DNA from: Iris pallida
Lineage: Eukaryota; Streptophyta; Magnoliopsida; Asparagales; Iridaceae
DNA: 64,000 nt
NCBI GenBank assembly: GCA_029216955.1
Contig: JANAVB010012195.1
Coordinates: 1,422,364 to 1,486,363, forward strand
Direction of reading: 5' to 3'
Within the stretch, counting starts at the first letter, position 1. Each line of letters begins with the position of its first letter. The translations under genes were made by a program, and so were the position numbers. This document shows positions 39,627-52,785 of this stretch, in pieces. Below the pieces are notes generated by a model that did not search any database, had not been told where the DNA came from, and worked only from the letters and a program-made list of their open reading frames with translations.

Positions 39627-41594
39627 TCACTGAGGACCCCTACCGCGCATCTGGGATAGCATGTACTCATACTGCTCCTGTGTGAGCTGTACCGTAGGGG
39701 CAGTTGGAGGCAGTACAATGTCTGGAGTCGGCGCCGTCGATGGACCGGGAGGACGTATCTGCTCCAGCTCTCGCAGTCGCTCACCATGCGCAGCAAGGGT
39801 ACTCACCATCCTCTGAGTACTCTCCTCAATCGAAGCCGATACCTGAGTGAGTGAGGCAGACATGGTCCTCTGCGATCCCTCCAGCTCGACCTGTCTACAC
39901 TCTGTGCGCTGCGTAGACTCGGTAAGCGTGTGCAAGCTGGCAGCTGTAACCTGCTGCAGACTCATCAGCTCTTGTATACTGCGCTCGACCGCATCAAATC
40001 GTCCGGTGATCATCGGAGGGTCGGATCGTCGCTCGACCGCATCAGAAATCTGCTGCTGCAACTCGTGACGTAGCTCGTCGATCTGATGACGAATATCCTG
40101 AGCTCGTGACGACGCTTGCAAAGATGGAGACTGCGCACTGACAGAGGAGGCCCGGGATGACTCCGAAGCCAAATACGTGCCGTAGGATCCCGTACCGTAG
40201 TACGTACCCTTCTGAAGACCGCCAACGACGGTCATCCAGAGGTCGTCCGGCGATGGAGCTGTAGGCGGCTGGGAGGAAGTACCAGCCCCTCCCTCTGCTG
40301 GCGCACTAGCAGCAGCACCCGCCTCCTTCTGTAGCCGAACAAACTCGGCCTAGAACATGTTTGCTAACGTGTAAGTGTTTGCTAAAGTCTATATTGGTAT
40401 CTATTTTCCTGTTTTCTAAATTATAGTAAATTAATATAAAGAATAGAACGTACATATGCCTGCGTCGCCCTCTCGTCAATGAACTCCCCAGCCCTCCGAT
40501 GGGTGAGCAGAAAGACGGTCACCATGTTCGGGTCCTCACCCTTTTTTACCTGTTAAAATATATTATCTATTATTAGTATTAAATATTCTATCGAACTATA
40601 TATAAATTAATGTCCGTCATAGAAAATGTACCAGACGACAAAAATGCTCTGTTATCGGAATGGAGCCACCACACCACTTACCGGCGATCGATCGCGCTAC
40701 CTTGGCCTTGTCAGACCGCTCCTGGTACCTAGCCTCGGCGAATATAGCCTTCATTGCAGTCCACTGCTCTGGCATGATCCAACCATGGATCGACTTTTCG
40801 GAGCGATCACGAGACTTCTGGTCGTGGATCGCATCACGGATGAGCTTGTCTGCGACGACAGAAAATTAGGCCTCGATCTTCGCCGCCCGGTGTGGTGGAT
40901 AGAAATAGGTCCTCTACAAGAAGTAAAATAGAAAAGTTATACAATATACACAAATGATTATTAAAATTTAAAAATAAATAAAATTTTTACCTTGAAATGG
41001 TCCAACCAAAAGGTCTTCCTATCTGCGGAAGAAACTGAGTAGTTAATCCAAGGCCCACCATAGTTCTGCCTCAGAAATAACCCCAGCCATCTCTGTACTG
41101 CAGGAGGCCGATATCTATACAATAATAATTTTTATGAATATATATGTACATATAATCATTTGAGAAATCTATATTAATTAATTAACTTACTTCGTATGCC
41201 CGTCAATCCAAATCTCCATACGCGTCTCGCCTGGGGGAGCACATGGAGGGTCGCTCTCACCTCCTGTCTGGGCAGGATCAGTCTGATCGCCGTCCTCCAT
41301 ATGCTCGGCATCGGCTCCCCCCATGGAGCCGTCGGAAGGAGGAATGCTAGACGCGGGATCAGGGATGCTGGACGCGGGATCAGGTATGCTGGATGCGGGT
41401 TCAGGAACGCTGGATAACGAGGGAGGAGTCGCCAACCTGCTGGAACTGCCCTGTCCCGGTAATGGACCGAGAACAGAACGGTACAATGGCGTACTCGGAG
41501 ATGAGGATGAGGGTACGGAATCTTCATCCCCAGCCCGAGGTTGACGGGACTGCCTAATATAAAATCCTCTACGTCGTCCAGATGGTCTAGTCAT
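39627..41594 (-). pseudogene. TNPA-like transposase gene (Transposase_24 type), broken
   Basis: Spliced gene read leftward. Exon 1 (41594-41191) starts MTRPSGRRRGFY and holds three PASSIPD repeats, ending at a GTAAGT donor. Exon 2 (about 41117-40991) contains RWLGLFLRQNYGGPWINY and FWLDHFK. Exon 3 (about 40918-40670) holds RDRSEKSIHGWIMPEQW and the SDKAKVAR motif, typical of the plant Transposase_24 region. A short exon (about 40547-40457) has FLLTHRRAGEFIDERA. The last exon (about 40352-39627) begins AEFVRLQKEAG, includes the segment shared with the small CACTA, forms a long coiled coil and ends MLSQMRGRGPQ. An in-frame TAA at 40866-40868 in exon 3 truncates it. In En/Spm, TNPA binds the subterminal repeats and holds the ends together. 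Exon limits are by eye. Confidence 0.75.
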
Positions 41595-41765
41595 ACCTGA
41601 TAATAACGTATGACAATAAAACAAAAATTTTTTTTATATGATAGACATCACAGATTTTTGAAAAATATCATAGTCACAGATAAAAGTGTCACTAAAGTGT
41701 CACAGATTTATATGATAGAAGTGTCACTAAAGTGTCAAATATGATGATAAAACAAACGTACAGAT

Positions 41766-44700
41766 TTAATCCTCTTCGGAAAATTCATCTAGTTCGTTTA
41801 GCTCATCTTCATCTTCTTCTTCTTCTTCTTCTTCTTCTTCTTCTTCTTCACTTTCATCTGCATCTTCCTTTTCAGATAATTCTACTTCTTCTACACAATT
41901 AGATGTGTAATGAGGAACTTCTGTCGTGTCCACTTCTATAATATTTGTTACAAGAGGTAGTTCATCCTCTTGATAAGCTATATCGTCAACCTCAAAGGTA
42001 TTTCTAGCTTTGGTCTTGCATACTGCCCACCAGTCCGACCTTGTTGTTCCTCGTTTAGGATAACTTATGAAGTACATGAGCTGAGCCTGACTTGATAGGA
42101 CAAATAGTTTATAGGCTTGATATCGACGCCGATAGTTTATATCAACAAGATCGTGCTTGTCTACTTTCCAACCTTGACCTTCAATCGGATCGAACCAATC
42201 ACACCTGAATAACACAATCTTAGCAGGCTCTATTCCAAAACTATATGTCAGCTCCATGATCTCCCGTAGCACGCCATAGAAATCGTTGCCCGCATCAACA
42301 TCTTTGTAGTTCGAAGATCTGATACACAAACAGCTGTTTTTGGTGGAGTCGAGATCCACAAAGTTGTCTCTGATCGGGCAAGTTGTTGACTTGAGCCTAA
42401 ACCCATTAACACAGTAGCTTGGCCATATTTTTACAGCATAAATTGGTCCCTTGGCTAGCGTTCTAATAGACTCGTTCTCAAGTCTTGCGTATGGACGATC
42501 GACCTAAATACCACGAAAGAATCAATTAAGCTCATTCTCAATCAAGTGCATATACAGAAAGGTAATTACAGAGTTCTCAAGTCTTACATATGCACTCAAC
42601 CATGATGAAAAATAATACCTCATTTCTTAAATATGCTGAAAACAACATCGTTCAATTAATGTAATAGTATAATAATCAACACTATTAAAATAATATAGAC
42701 GTATTAATTACTTACCCCTCCAGTTTCTCTACTTCCTCCTCGTCGCAGTTGAGTAATACATACACCTGAGCAGCCCTTAGCTCATCATCGTTCAGATATC
42801 TCTTCTTTATTTTACCCGATGGCTTTTCTGGAGCATTGAATACCTTCAGTATTGTATCATTACTTTCATGATCTCCGTCATCGTTTTTGGAAGCTCTCGT
42901 TCTATTAGTTGCAACATGAGGCTTGAAATATATCGAACAAAAGTTTGTAATCTCCTCGAGAACATAGGCTTCACAAATAGAACCTTCGACCCGTGCCTTA
43001 TTTTTCACCTTTCTTTTTAGGTGATTCAAATATCGATCGAACGGGTACATCCATCGATATTCGATGGATCCACCAATACGTGCCTCATAGGATAGATGAA
43101 TCGGCAAATGCTCCATAGAGTCGAAGAATCCAGGAGAAAATACCCTCTCTAGCTTGCACAGTGTTACCGCAATGTCCTTCTCTTGCTTTTCTAGACGATC
43201 AACGAGCAATTTCTTAGAACGAAGATCCCTGAAGAATATGCTAAGCTCCGTCAATGGATCCCAAACTGCCTGCGGTAAGAATTTCCGAAATGCAATCGGA
43301 ATTAACCTCTCCATGAATATGTGACAGTCGTGGCTCTTCATACCCGTCAATTTGTTTTCCTTCGTATCGATACATCTTCTCAGATTTGACACATATCTAT
43401 CTGGAAATTTTAGGCCCTGGATCTACCGACAAAGTCTCACTTTATCCTCCTTGTCCAGTGAGAAAATTGACTTCGGCAGGAACTGTTTTCCATTCTGCTC
43501 TATCAAATGCAACGCAGGGCATTTGCATATTTCTTCTAAGTCTAACCTGGCCTTGGGATTGTCTTTCGTTTTTTTTTACGTCCATCATAGTATTAATTAT
43601 GTTATCAAACACATTCTTCTCAATATACATGACATCAAGATTATGTCTGATCAGATTGGTACTCCAGTATTGCAGATCCCAGAATATGCTCCTCTTTGTC
43701 CAGTTATGATCTCTACCAAATCCATCGCACTTGTACCCAGTTGTAGGATCTTCGATAGCACTTGGAAAATCTCTAACCTCCTCCCATATCGTGGCTCCAT
43801 ACCACCTTGGCGGTGGATTACCCTTCTCTACAATGCCGGTACGGAATGCATTCCTGTTCCTTCTGAACGGATGATCTTTTGGCAGAAATTGCCGATGTCA
43901 ATCAAAGAAGCACGGTTTTCCTCCGTATTTCAAGCAAAAAGCCTTACTACGGTCCATGCAATACGGACATGAGAGACGGCCATGAGTGCTCCATCCAGAT
44001 AACATTCCATAGGCCAGAAAGTCGTTGATGGTCCACATAAGGGTTGCCTTCATCTGAAAATTCTGCTTCCTGGAAACATTGTACGTGTTAGCGCCTACTT
44101 CCCATAACTGATTCAACTCGTATATCAAAGGCTGTAAGTACACATCAATGTTCCTCTTGGGATTGTTCAGACCAGGAATTATAACGGTTAGAAACATGTA
44201 GACGGTAGGTTATACGTAGTGACAATCACAGGCCAGCACGAATACTGGGATCCCGAAAGACCAAAAGGAGTAAAACCGTCAGAAGATAGCCCCAACCTGA
44301 CATTACGCGGATCTGAAGCAAAATCAGGATACACTCGATCAAAGTGCTTCTACGCTTCTCCATCGGATGGGTGATCCAACACTCCTTCAATCTGTTCTCG
44401 CATGTGCCAACTCATATTTTCGGTCGTCTCATTCACCATAAATAATCTTTGCAACCGCGGCGTTAAAGGCAAGTAGTGCATTGAATCGGTCGGTCTTCTT
44501 GCACCGGTAGACCTTCCTGTACTAGTTGTCTTATAGCGATCAGCACCACAAAATCTGCATACATCTGCATCCTTGTCGTCTTTGTAGTACATCATGCACC
44601 TATTGCGACAAGAATCGATTTTCTCGTATCCCATCCAGAGCGATCTCACCATCCTCTTAGACCGATAGAAGTCTTTAGGTAACTTAGCACCCGCCGGTAA

Positions 44701-45306
44701 GATCTCTATAATCAACTCCAACACTCGGTTGTAGCATTCTTGCGACATGTTAAAATCTGACTTAATGCTCAACAGTCTTGTAACCACGTCCAACGGTGAA
44801 TGATCCACACAACCAGGATACAATGGAGTCCTTGCATTCTCCAGCAACTCCATGAACTTTGTAGCATCGACATTCGTTGCCTCCTCAGCTGCATCAAGAA
44901 CGAAACTAGGTCCTGCAGCGTCGAAAACCATGTTCACGCACCCGTCGTCGTATGCATGATTATCTGAAACAAAATTAGGTCCCGCATGCATATACGGCTC
45001 AACATAAGGCTCCGTCTCTGATGCTAAAGACACAAGTTCTTCGTGTGCGGTCCACTGATAGTAATTAGGCGTGAAATCCCTCGAGTACAAATGATATGTC
45101 ACTTCCACTTCTGGATAATATTTCATGTTATGACATTTTACACACGGACACTTAATTTTGGTGCCGTCCATGTACTGAGGGAACGCCTTAGCAAACTGCA
45201 GGAACTGCTCTACTCCCGCTATGTATTCATCCCGTACACCACACATATCATCAGGACGACGATTGTACATCCATGAACGATTCCGCAAGTAGTAATTCAT
45301 ATCCAT
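41766..45306 (-). pseudogene. TNPD transposase of CACTA element, with stops and frameshifts
   Basis: The minus-strand gene starts MDMNYYLRNRSWMYNRRP (45306), the transposase-associated domain, with CPCVKCHN after it. A Zn-type CRFCGADRY and MHYLPLTPRLQRLF follow, then the Transposase_21 core (RKQNFQMKATLMWTINDF, GMLSGWSTHGRLSCPYC), the DUF4218 region (GMKSHDCHIFMERLIP, EYRWMYPFDRYLNHLKRKV), a GTAAGT donor at about 42714, and a final exon (about 42506-41766) with the DUF4216 region (IVLFRCDWFDP) and an acidic tail of Glu residues encoded by a CTT-repeat. It is dead: stops at 44350-44352, 43898-43900 and 43423-43425, a frameshift near 44200 and another at a nine-base T run (43569-43577). Two of the stops replace positions that are usually Trp. 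It would have cut and joined the CACTA ends. Confidence 0.9.
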
Positions 45307-45354
45307 TTGGAAATAATTCTGCAAAGATGAACACACATTATCCAATAGGCACAA

Positions 45355-46618
45355 ATTCGTATATTATGTCTTATTATGGGATACACATTAGTAGCGGACA
45401 GTTACTAATAATAATGATATGCAATCTAGGTTAAACTAGGTTGTACTAAGTCAAACAAAGTCAAACAAGGTCAAGCTAAGTCAAACAAGGTCAAACTAGG
45501 TCAAGGGTTGACCTATAGTTGACTTTGTCAACTCTTAGTCCAATCTAGGTCAGATGTTGACTCTACTTTGACTTTTAGTCAAAATAGTCAACCTTGGTCA
45601 AACAAGGTCAAATCTAAGTCAAATATCCTATTTCTTGTCATTACCTACCAAGGTACCCTTTACCTTATCGCTATTGGTATCCCAATACCAATACCTTAAG
45701 TTGGAATCTCAATATCTTAGTCTAGGTAACTAATACCTTAACATCTACTTTACCTTAGATACTAGATAATACCATATCCTAGTAATATCCTACCCTTAGG
45801 CTAGTAGATAACTCAATACCTTAGGCTAATAGATATTACCATCTACCTTAGGCTAGTATCTATCCACCTGCCTTAACATCATACCCATTACCTTAGCTAA
45901 TACCTTATCCTTAGGCTATAGGTAATTCTCATTACTTTGCTAATACCATAGATACCTTAGGATACTAACTCTACCGTTCTAATAATATACCAACACTCCT
46001 AAGATACTCTAATATTTACATAGAGATATACCCTATAGGGTATCCTATTACCATAGACTAATCTAGGACACTCTTAAGATACTAGGATATCTAACTATCC
46101 TAGGATACCAAATTCTAGCCAAGATACTAACTTAGGGTACTAACTTCTAGCCCATATCCTAATATCCTATTATCTTGATACCCTCAAGATACTAGCATAA
46201 TCTAACTATCCTAAGATATCTAACTTAGGATACTAACTTATCTAGGATAAATAGGATACTAACTAACCTATCCAAGACACTAACTAACCTATCTAGGATA
46301 CTAACTTCTAGTATCCTAAGATATTAACTCACCTATCTAACTCTAGGATACTAACATCCTAAACAAGATATTAAATTAGTGCCTAGGATACTATCCTAAA
46401 TATCTTAGGATACTAACTTATGTGTAGACACTAACGTACTCATCCTAAAACAAAACCACACCCCCCAAACATAATAAGAGCTACTACCCTGCAGCACAAG
46501 CTGCTGCTGCTGCCTTTGCAGCCACTTGTTCCCCCCCTCTTGCTACTCTATTATACCCTCTCTAACACACACACAACACGCACTACCACATCTAAATCCC
46601 TCTCACCTTTCTCATTCT

Positions 46619-46702
<84 letters not shown>

Positions 46703-47510
46703 AACACTTATCTCAATATCCCTCTTCACTCACACTCACACTACCATACTACCATACTACCACATCTAACCTCCCCTTTCTCAAACACACACTAAAAAAA
46801 CACAATCATACACTCACACACTCTCACATCTCATCACAAGCACAAACACACTAACTAAACAATATCTAATCCCTTTCTTCGAACAAACACACATAACCAC
46901 AAACAACCAACCACCAATCCAAGCCACAAATACACAAACCAAAGGCCAAATGGATAGACAATAACTTGCCATGCTTCCCCCTCTCTCACTCTCACACAAG
47001 ACACAACCGCACACACTATATATTTATAAACTTTTATCTAAAATAGTCCACATACATAAATATATACCAATTTATATATATTTACTTATATACATGACTT
47101 GTGGGTCAAAAATACATAGATATATATAGGAATCCATATGAAAACCAATTGGGATACCTTAACCATGACTAACCTACCCTCATTTATGCACAAAACTGAA
47201 ATTAGGATTCTAAATGACCTATTGGGCATTTCCACAAATACTTGGTGTGTCACCCTCCGTGTGTGTGTGTGTGTGTGTGTGTGTATGGGGGGGAGAGAAG
47301 GAGGAGGAGGAATTAGGTTAGGGTTTACCGCCGGAGATGAGGAGGAGCTCGAGGAGGAGAAGCTCGACGGGGGGGGGGGGGGAGGGAGTCACCGGGGGGG
47401 GGGGGGGGGGGAGGGAGTCGCCGGGGGGGGAGGGGGAAAAAAAGAGTTTCGAGTTTTCGATTTTTCGAGTGAGGGGAAAAAAGGAGTCCTGTGCCCTAAG
47501 TAAACAAGTT
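45355..47510 (-). other. 5' region of the CACTA element: intron or promoter, repeats
   Basis: No gene. From the TNPD side: a TTTGCAG acceptor-like site at 45320, then a TTGAC array (45440-45625), then about 800 bp (45640-46440) of loose repeats of TAGGATACTAACT, which reads AGTTAGTATCCTA in sense. A (CA)n run lies at about 46621-46699 and a (GT)n run at 47260-47284. A GC-rich leader follows (47290-47450) with runs of 14 to 19 G at about 47370-47412. This occupies the place of the En/Spm leader and first intron. Confidence 0.5.
45440..45625 (-). promoter_or_regulatory. TTTGAC (W-box-like) array upstream of TNPD
   Basis: About 190 bp in which GTCAAA or GTCAAC recurs some twenty times on the plus strand, giving TTTGAC or GTTGAC on the transcribed strand, spaced about 8-12 bases apart. 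The WRKY-core reading is inference. The spacing looks like a degenerate tandem repeat. Confidence 0.4.
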
Positions 47511-47514
47511 AGCA

Positions 47515-47749
47515 ACGTCATCAGTGGACGTCGCTAACCGTCGCAAGAATTTTAATATAAGCGACATATTTTCGTAATATGTCGCTGAACGTCGCTATTC
47601 CGCGACATACTTTATCTAGTGTCGCTGAACGTCGCTATTCAGCGATGTTTTGCGACGTCATTAGAAAGGAGTCGCTATATTATATAGTTAGCGACGTAAT
47701 TTCATTCCGTCGCTAAACGACGTCGCTAATAGAGCATATTTTAGTAGTA
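47515..47749 (-). repeat. 5' subterminal repeats and end of inner CACTA
   Basis: GCGACGT/ACGTCGC units in both orientations with short AT-rich spacers, ending ATATTTTAGTAGTA. This is the candidate TNPA-binding terminus of the inner element; its last base is A instead of G. Confidence 0.75.
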
Positions 47750-50379
47750 TTTTTCCTAATAGTATTTGACTGTTTACTTATTATTATTTCCATTGGTTTC
47801 AATAAGATCAACATTATTATTCATTATTAATATATTAGAATATTTCTAATGTAATATTATATAGTTTTTGAATTAAAATTATGGCTTGACAAAATTATGA
47901 TTTTATATGTTTCAACTAATAGAAGTTTCCAAATACAATAAGTTTTTCTAAAAACTTATACCTATAGTTGATTTATATATTGGTTATTTTAAATAGGATT
48001 ATATATTATATAATTGTTTCTTTGGAATTTGAACTATTGGGCCTTTATACTATTTTTATATTCAAGTATTCACCTAAAATAGGTTGACTAGAAAAAAAAA
48101 GCTAAAGTATGATATATTTTTCTAAATAAATAAATCACTATAACTATAGATTTTTTTAGCCTAAATAATCATTTAGGATCTTCTATAATTTTCTAACAAT
48201 TTCCAAAACAACTTATAAATACTTTCTAATACTATATATCATTTTGATTAATAATTAAAGTCTTACTTGCTTAAGTGTAAAATAAATTTCTATTATCTAT
48301 TAACTTTTCCAAATATGTTTTCCTAAAAAGATTATAAGCATTTCTCTAAATAAATAAAAATATTTTTTAATTATGAAATTCTTGTTCCTAAAATCATATT
48401 TCTTTAGATTAGAAACCTTGATCATGGCTAATCTTGTTCATATATTTTCTTTGCCACTTTGGGACTTCTTTATGCCTACACTAGCAATCAGTCTACCATG
48501 GACCCAACGGGATTATCGGTTTCACCAGCTAAGGACCTCAGGCAAGTACATATATTGATTGCTTTTGATTTCTAGTAGTTTTTCTATTTCATGTTTATAC
48601 ATATGCTCTCCTGCTTCTTGACACGTTTTTACACGGAATAGTATCATGGATCTCTATATACTATATTTTTTTTATTATCATATTTTCTTGTTTCATGACT
48701 TCTTCGAGTCTATGAGTACTAGACGGGAGGGAAAATATTTTAGTAAACATGTGAACTACCCAGAACTATCCCTCGTATCTTTCCTGGAGAATAGCAGCCG
48801 CACAATACACATGCGGGGTGCCAGATTTACCCCTAGTCGTTCACATGTCGAACCCGATATTTCAAAATACGTAGATAGTTGTCATTTACTTGATTCTCTT
48901 GTTTCTTCACCATATGCTATGTCACCTTGTTTACATGTTCTTCTAGTTGATATATCCTGTTGTAGAGTTATCTACTTTCTTTCTTGATTTTTCTTGATAT
49001 CGGTCTTATTTACTAGATTATCTCACATATGCTATTTTCATGTCTTGCAAATTCTATTATATTTTTGAATAGCCTGTCGGTCTGTGTGCTTGTTCCATTC
49101 CTGACTGAAAACCAACATTTTTTAGGTTAACTGTGGCTTCTCTTAGCATTGGGAGATACGGGTGTACTTGCAGGCCAAAACCTATAGATTAGTTAGATAG
49201 AGGTGTTGTAGTCATTTTCAATATCTGTAAGATTGTCCTCTTCTTTAAATATAAAACTTATAAATTTTGTAAAGCTAGTTTAGTCTTGTGAATGAGCAAT
49301 AAAGTTATTCTTTATGTGGTTTTGAGCATCATGGCCTTGACAGCATTCTACCGCCGATTCTGCGATGTAGGCTAGCTTGCACGCACACTCGCATACCGAA
49401 AAGCAGGTGCGGGTCGTGACATAAGCTTTATGGCATTTGTTCAGTTGGCTATCGACGTAAAGTGAGATGTGTTATGAACATTGTATTCTATTACATGTCC
49501 TGTACTCTACTTCAATTATCAATAAAAAGAATACATTTTTATATCTTTGTGCGACTTCAAGTCATCTGCCTCTCCGCTACTATAGATTAGTAATGTATTT
49601 CTATTCGATAAGAAAGAATGCCCTCATTAACTTCAATTTGTCTGCTTCTGTCGCTGCATTGTGTTCATATTTGAAGATTATCAATTGTATCGCCTTTGCC
49701 TTGTACAAGTGTAATACCAGACTTGAACGACATTACTTCCAAGCGAGGATGAATGATTCGGCGTGAATAAAAATGAGGATGAACGATTGTCTGAATCGGG
49801 CATGACATCTTGTACTTTGTATATTTGCCTGTGATTGAGATACCTAGGATTGCTTGACCTAGGATTGACTGTTGGATTGTAGTAGTAACCCCCATGTCTT
49901 GACAACTTTGACCATATCTCGGGGTACTGGAGTACTCTGGTATATGTAGCTGGCCTTATCCGTCCCGACTTACCTGTATTCTGGTTCTGGGGCGTGACAG
50001 GAGAGACAATTTTGTCCTTTTAAATTTTTTATGTATTAAGTTAAAAATATTCAATAGTTGATAGTATCAAGTTATGTATATAAAAGTCTAGGATATTAAG
50101 TTGAAAAAAAAGAATAGTTGAGGGTATCGAGTTTCAATCAGCAAAAAAATATTGTTTAAAAAGAGACAAGTAGGTTGCACGATTTTAAATAATTCGCTTA
50201 AAGAGAGAAGAGAAGGTTACATAATTTTGAATTAGCTTATAATATATAACTAAAAAATAATGTGAATTGGAAATAACTAAAAATGAGCCTCTATGTCCTA
50301 TGTATATCCTTGATTAATGAATAAAAAAATTTAAAAAAATCTAACTACTGCATATATATGTCGAATCCGAATGACCCTT
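47750..50379 (+). other. Retrotransposon scraps between CACTA parts
   Basis: AT-rich sequence with no gene. Two LTR-like 3' ends are visible on the plus strand: one finishing GGTGCGGGTCGTGACA at 49421, preceded by GACAGCATTCTACCGCCGAT as in element A and by CCGAAAAGC as in element C, and a second finishing GGGGCGTGACA at 49999. Their 5' ends cannot be placed. The remaining 50000-50379 is A/T-rich with nothing recognisable. Confidence 0.5.
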
Positions 50380-52785
50380 CACTACCAAAAATTAACGGAT
50401 TAGCGACTGCCGTATCCGTCACTAATCCGTCGGCAAATAAATTTAGCGACGGACTGCCGACGGATTTTGGCTGAAAAAATCTGTCGGGAAATATTCTGTC
50501 GCTAAGTTGTCGCCATTCGACGAATTAGCGACGGATTAACGTCAGCAAGACGGTTAGCCGACGGACTTTCGTCAATTCAAATATCAGTAAGTTATGAATA
50601 CTACTTTTTAGCGACGGACAAGTCCGTCGGTAATATGTCGGTAAATGCGTATCAGAGAGTTTTTGATACGCAAAATTCGTCGCCAATCCATCGCAATAGT
50701 CGCTAATACTCGTCGGATTTGCGACGGATTATCGACGAAATATCCGTCGCTTAGGTTCTGGAAATCTTTCGTGTTTCAAAAACCTAAGCGACGGATATTC
50801 TGTCGCTAATCAGTCGCCGGTTATCGCTACATTGTCTCCATGTAGTCGCGACATTGGCGACGGATTATCCGTCGGAAAATCCTTACCGACTACTAGCGAC
50901 GGAATTGCGGCGGATAATCCATCGCTTAGCTTCTGGGAATTTTTCATATTTCCAGAACCTTGTCAATGGATAATCCGTCGCTTGGTAGTCGCTATCCGTC
51001 GCTTAGCCGTTGCTTTTCGTCGCTAGTCCGTTGCTAACTGAAAAAATTTTGAATTTTTTTTATACATAAAACAGAGCATTCCCTGTTTATATAACATCAC
51101 AATATGCATCACACATCACACAAACCAACAAACCAATATACATCACACACCAATATACAAATATCCATCACAAATACATCACACAAACCAACATACATCA
51201 CACACCAATATACAAATATCCATCACAAACTAATATCCAAACATTCACTATAATCCAAAACATTCATCAAAAACTAATATCCATGTGACAATGTCCAAAA
51301 TTCACAAATATTCAACATTTAAAAAATATTTCAAAACATTCAAATATAATACATCAATAAGAAGGAGGAGGTGGATCGTTCGCTGGTGGTACTCCCTGCT
51401 GCGCCCGACGAAAATACTCCTCCACCATGTATGTCGACAGGTATCAAAGACATGGTTTTGAAGTTGGCGTAGCTGCTCTGGCGACATCATGTCAAGGAGT
51501 GTCATCACAGCAGGAGGCGATACTAGAGGGACAGCATGGTCAAAAGAAAGACGCCCGACGGAAGAAGAACCGAGAATATCCGAAGCACCGGAACCGGAAG
51601 CAGCAATAGACGGACTAGGAGCAGAAAAACCAGGAGCAGACGGACCGGGAGCAGAAGAACCGGGAGCAGTAGAAGGACGCGGATAGTATGTGGTCATATG
51701 CTCCCGCAAGGATGACACCGCCTCGGTCAGATTCGCAAGCTATGTCTTCACATCATCGTCTGCCGGGGTCGCAGGAGGAGGAGGCGGGATGGAAATCTCG
51801 GAATAGACGTCTGCAACGACGCCAGGGAGGCGCATCCGTAAAGGTGCCCTTTCCTAAAGCCGTCGACGGTATCTACGAACATGTCGTCGTAGCGAACGGC
51901 CATAGAAGAGGACGACTGGACGGACGTCGTTTCGTCGACATCCTCAGCAGCAGGGGGCTGAACCCGTCTAAGGGCCTCACGATATGCAGCCTATCCAATG
52001 AATGTGTTTATACTATAAGTTTTCTAAGTTATAATCTAAGTCATATGTTTCCCTAAGTTATAGTCTGAATTCTAAGTTTACCTAATTAAGTTAACAATAC
52101 TTATAATTCTAACATAAATCTCATAAACGTAAGTACTTACATCAGTCTCCTGGGCCCTCTCATCGACGAAGCACCTGTCCGACCACCTCTTTTGCGTATA
52201 ATGGAATACATCGTGCATGGTGATCGATTTCGCCCTTTTTCCCTCCTTTACCGCATGTTGGGTCGGCATACGAAATATTTGTAGAATTTAATTAACTTCG
52301 CATATTAATAGTACCGAATTAAATAGTGGAATAAATTTGCGGTATCTCACCAGATCTGCACTCGTCGCTGCATGGGGCCTTGATCCCCCCGTATGTAGAC
52401 CGCGGCCCGTCGATTCGCCTTCGCTTTCTTCGATTTCTGCTTGTACGCAGGAATATCCATCTTCACCAAGATCTGCTCATAATACTCCTACCGGATCCAA
52501 ACCTTTTTCGATTGCGCTGAGCGAAGTTCTTACACTGCGTCCCGTATCTTCTTCCCGGTGGCACTTCTGTAGGTCCTGCAGATCGCCTTCTCGCGATAGG
52601 GGGGCCACCAGAACGTCCTCTGACATACAAATTCAATTATCACGTAATTAAAAAATGGTAGATTAAAGAGTAATTAATAATTAACAACAAGATATATATA
52701 TATACCCTCAACTTGTCGAGCCAGATGTACTGTAAGTCCAGGGGCACCTCAGAAAAATTGAGGTAGGGGCCATGGTAGTTACCCC
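50380..52785 (-). mobile_element. Second CACTA fragment, 3' half of another subfamily
   Basis: Begins CACTACCAAAAATTAACGG, followed by subterminal repeats of the form TAGCGACGGATT (about 50398-51040) that differ from the GCGACGT type of the other elements here. A TNPA-like gene follows on the minus strand. The element breaks off at about 52785, where TNPA exon sequence joins CCCCCCAACATAATAAGAG, a sequence also found near 46456 in the first CACTA. No partner terminus or 3-bp duplication is present. Confidence 0.75.
51355..52785 (-). pseudogene. TNPA-like gene fragment of second CACTA
   Basis: Read leftward: an exon near 52785-52708 with NYHGPYLNFSEVPLDLQYIW, homologous to the exon-2 motif of the other TNPA-like gene; a stop-containing exon near 52630-52350 with QKSKKAKANRRAAVY and an HTGG-like stretch in a shifted frame; an exon near 52270-52145 with VFHYTQKRW and FVDERAQETDV; and a last exon (about 52000-51355) with DETTSVQSSSS, REHMTTYYPRPS, MSPEQLRQLQ and, in another frame, PPANDPPPPSY before the stop. 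Several stops and frame changes make it inactive. The order and motifs match Transposase_24-type plant proteins. Confidence 0.7.

Larger units (their letters stand above)
38463..47749 (-). mobile_element. CACTA element with TNPD and TNPA-like genes
   Basis: Transcribed leftward. The left end is the 3' terminus (CACTACTAAAATA, subterminal GCGACG repeats to about 38900). The right end (about 47515-47749) has matching GCGACGTC subterminal repeats and finishes TTTTAGTAGTA, agreeing with the left repeat over 13 bases except for the last, which has A for G. No 3-bp duplication matches at 47750. Gene order on the minus strand is leader, TNPD, TNPA-like, 3' end, as in other plant CACTA elements of this type. 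Confidence 0.8.

Noticed and set aside
43352..43972. 206-codon plus-strand frame opposite TNPD
   Set aside because: It is the antisense shadow of the transposase, whose domains are recognisable on the minus strand.
46516..46795. Thr-His repeat frames
   Set aside because: Translation of a (CA)n microsatellite.
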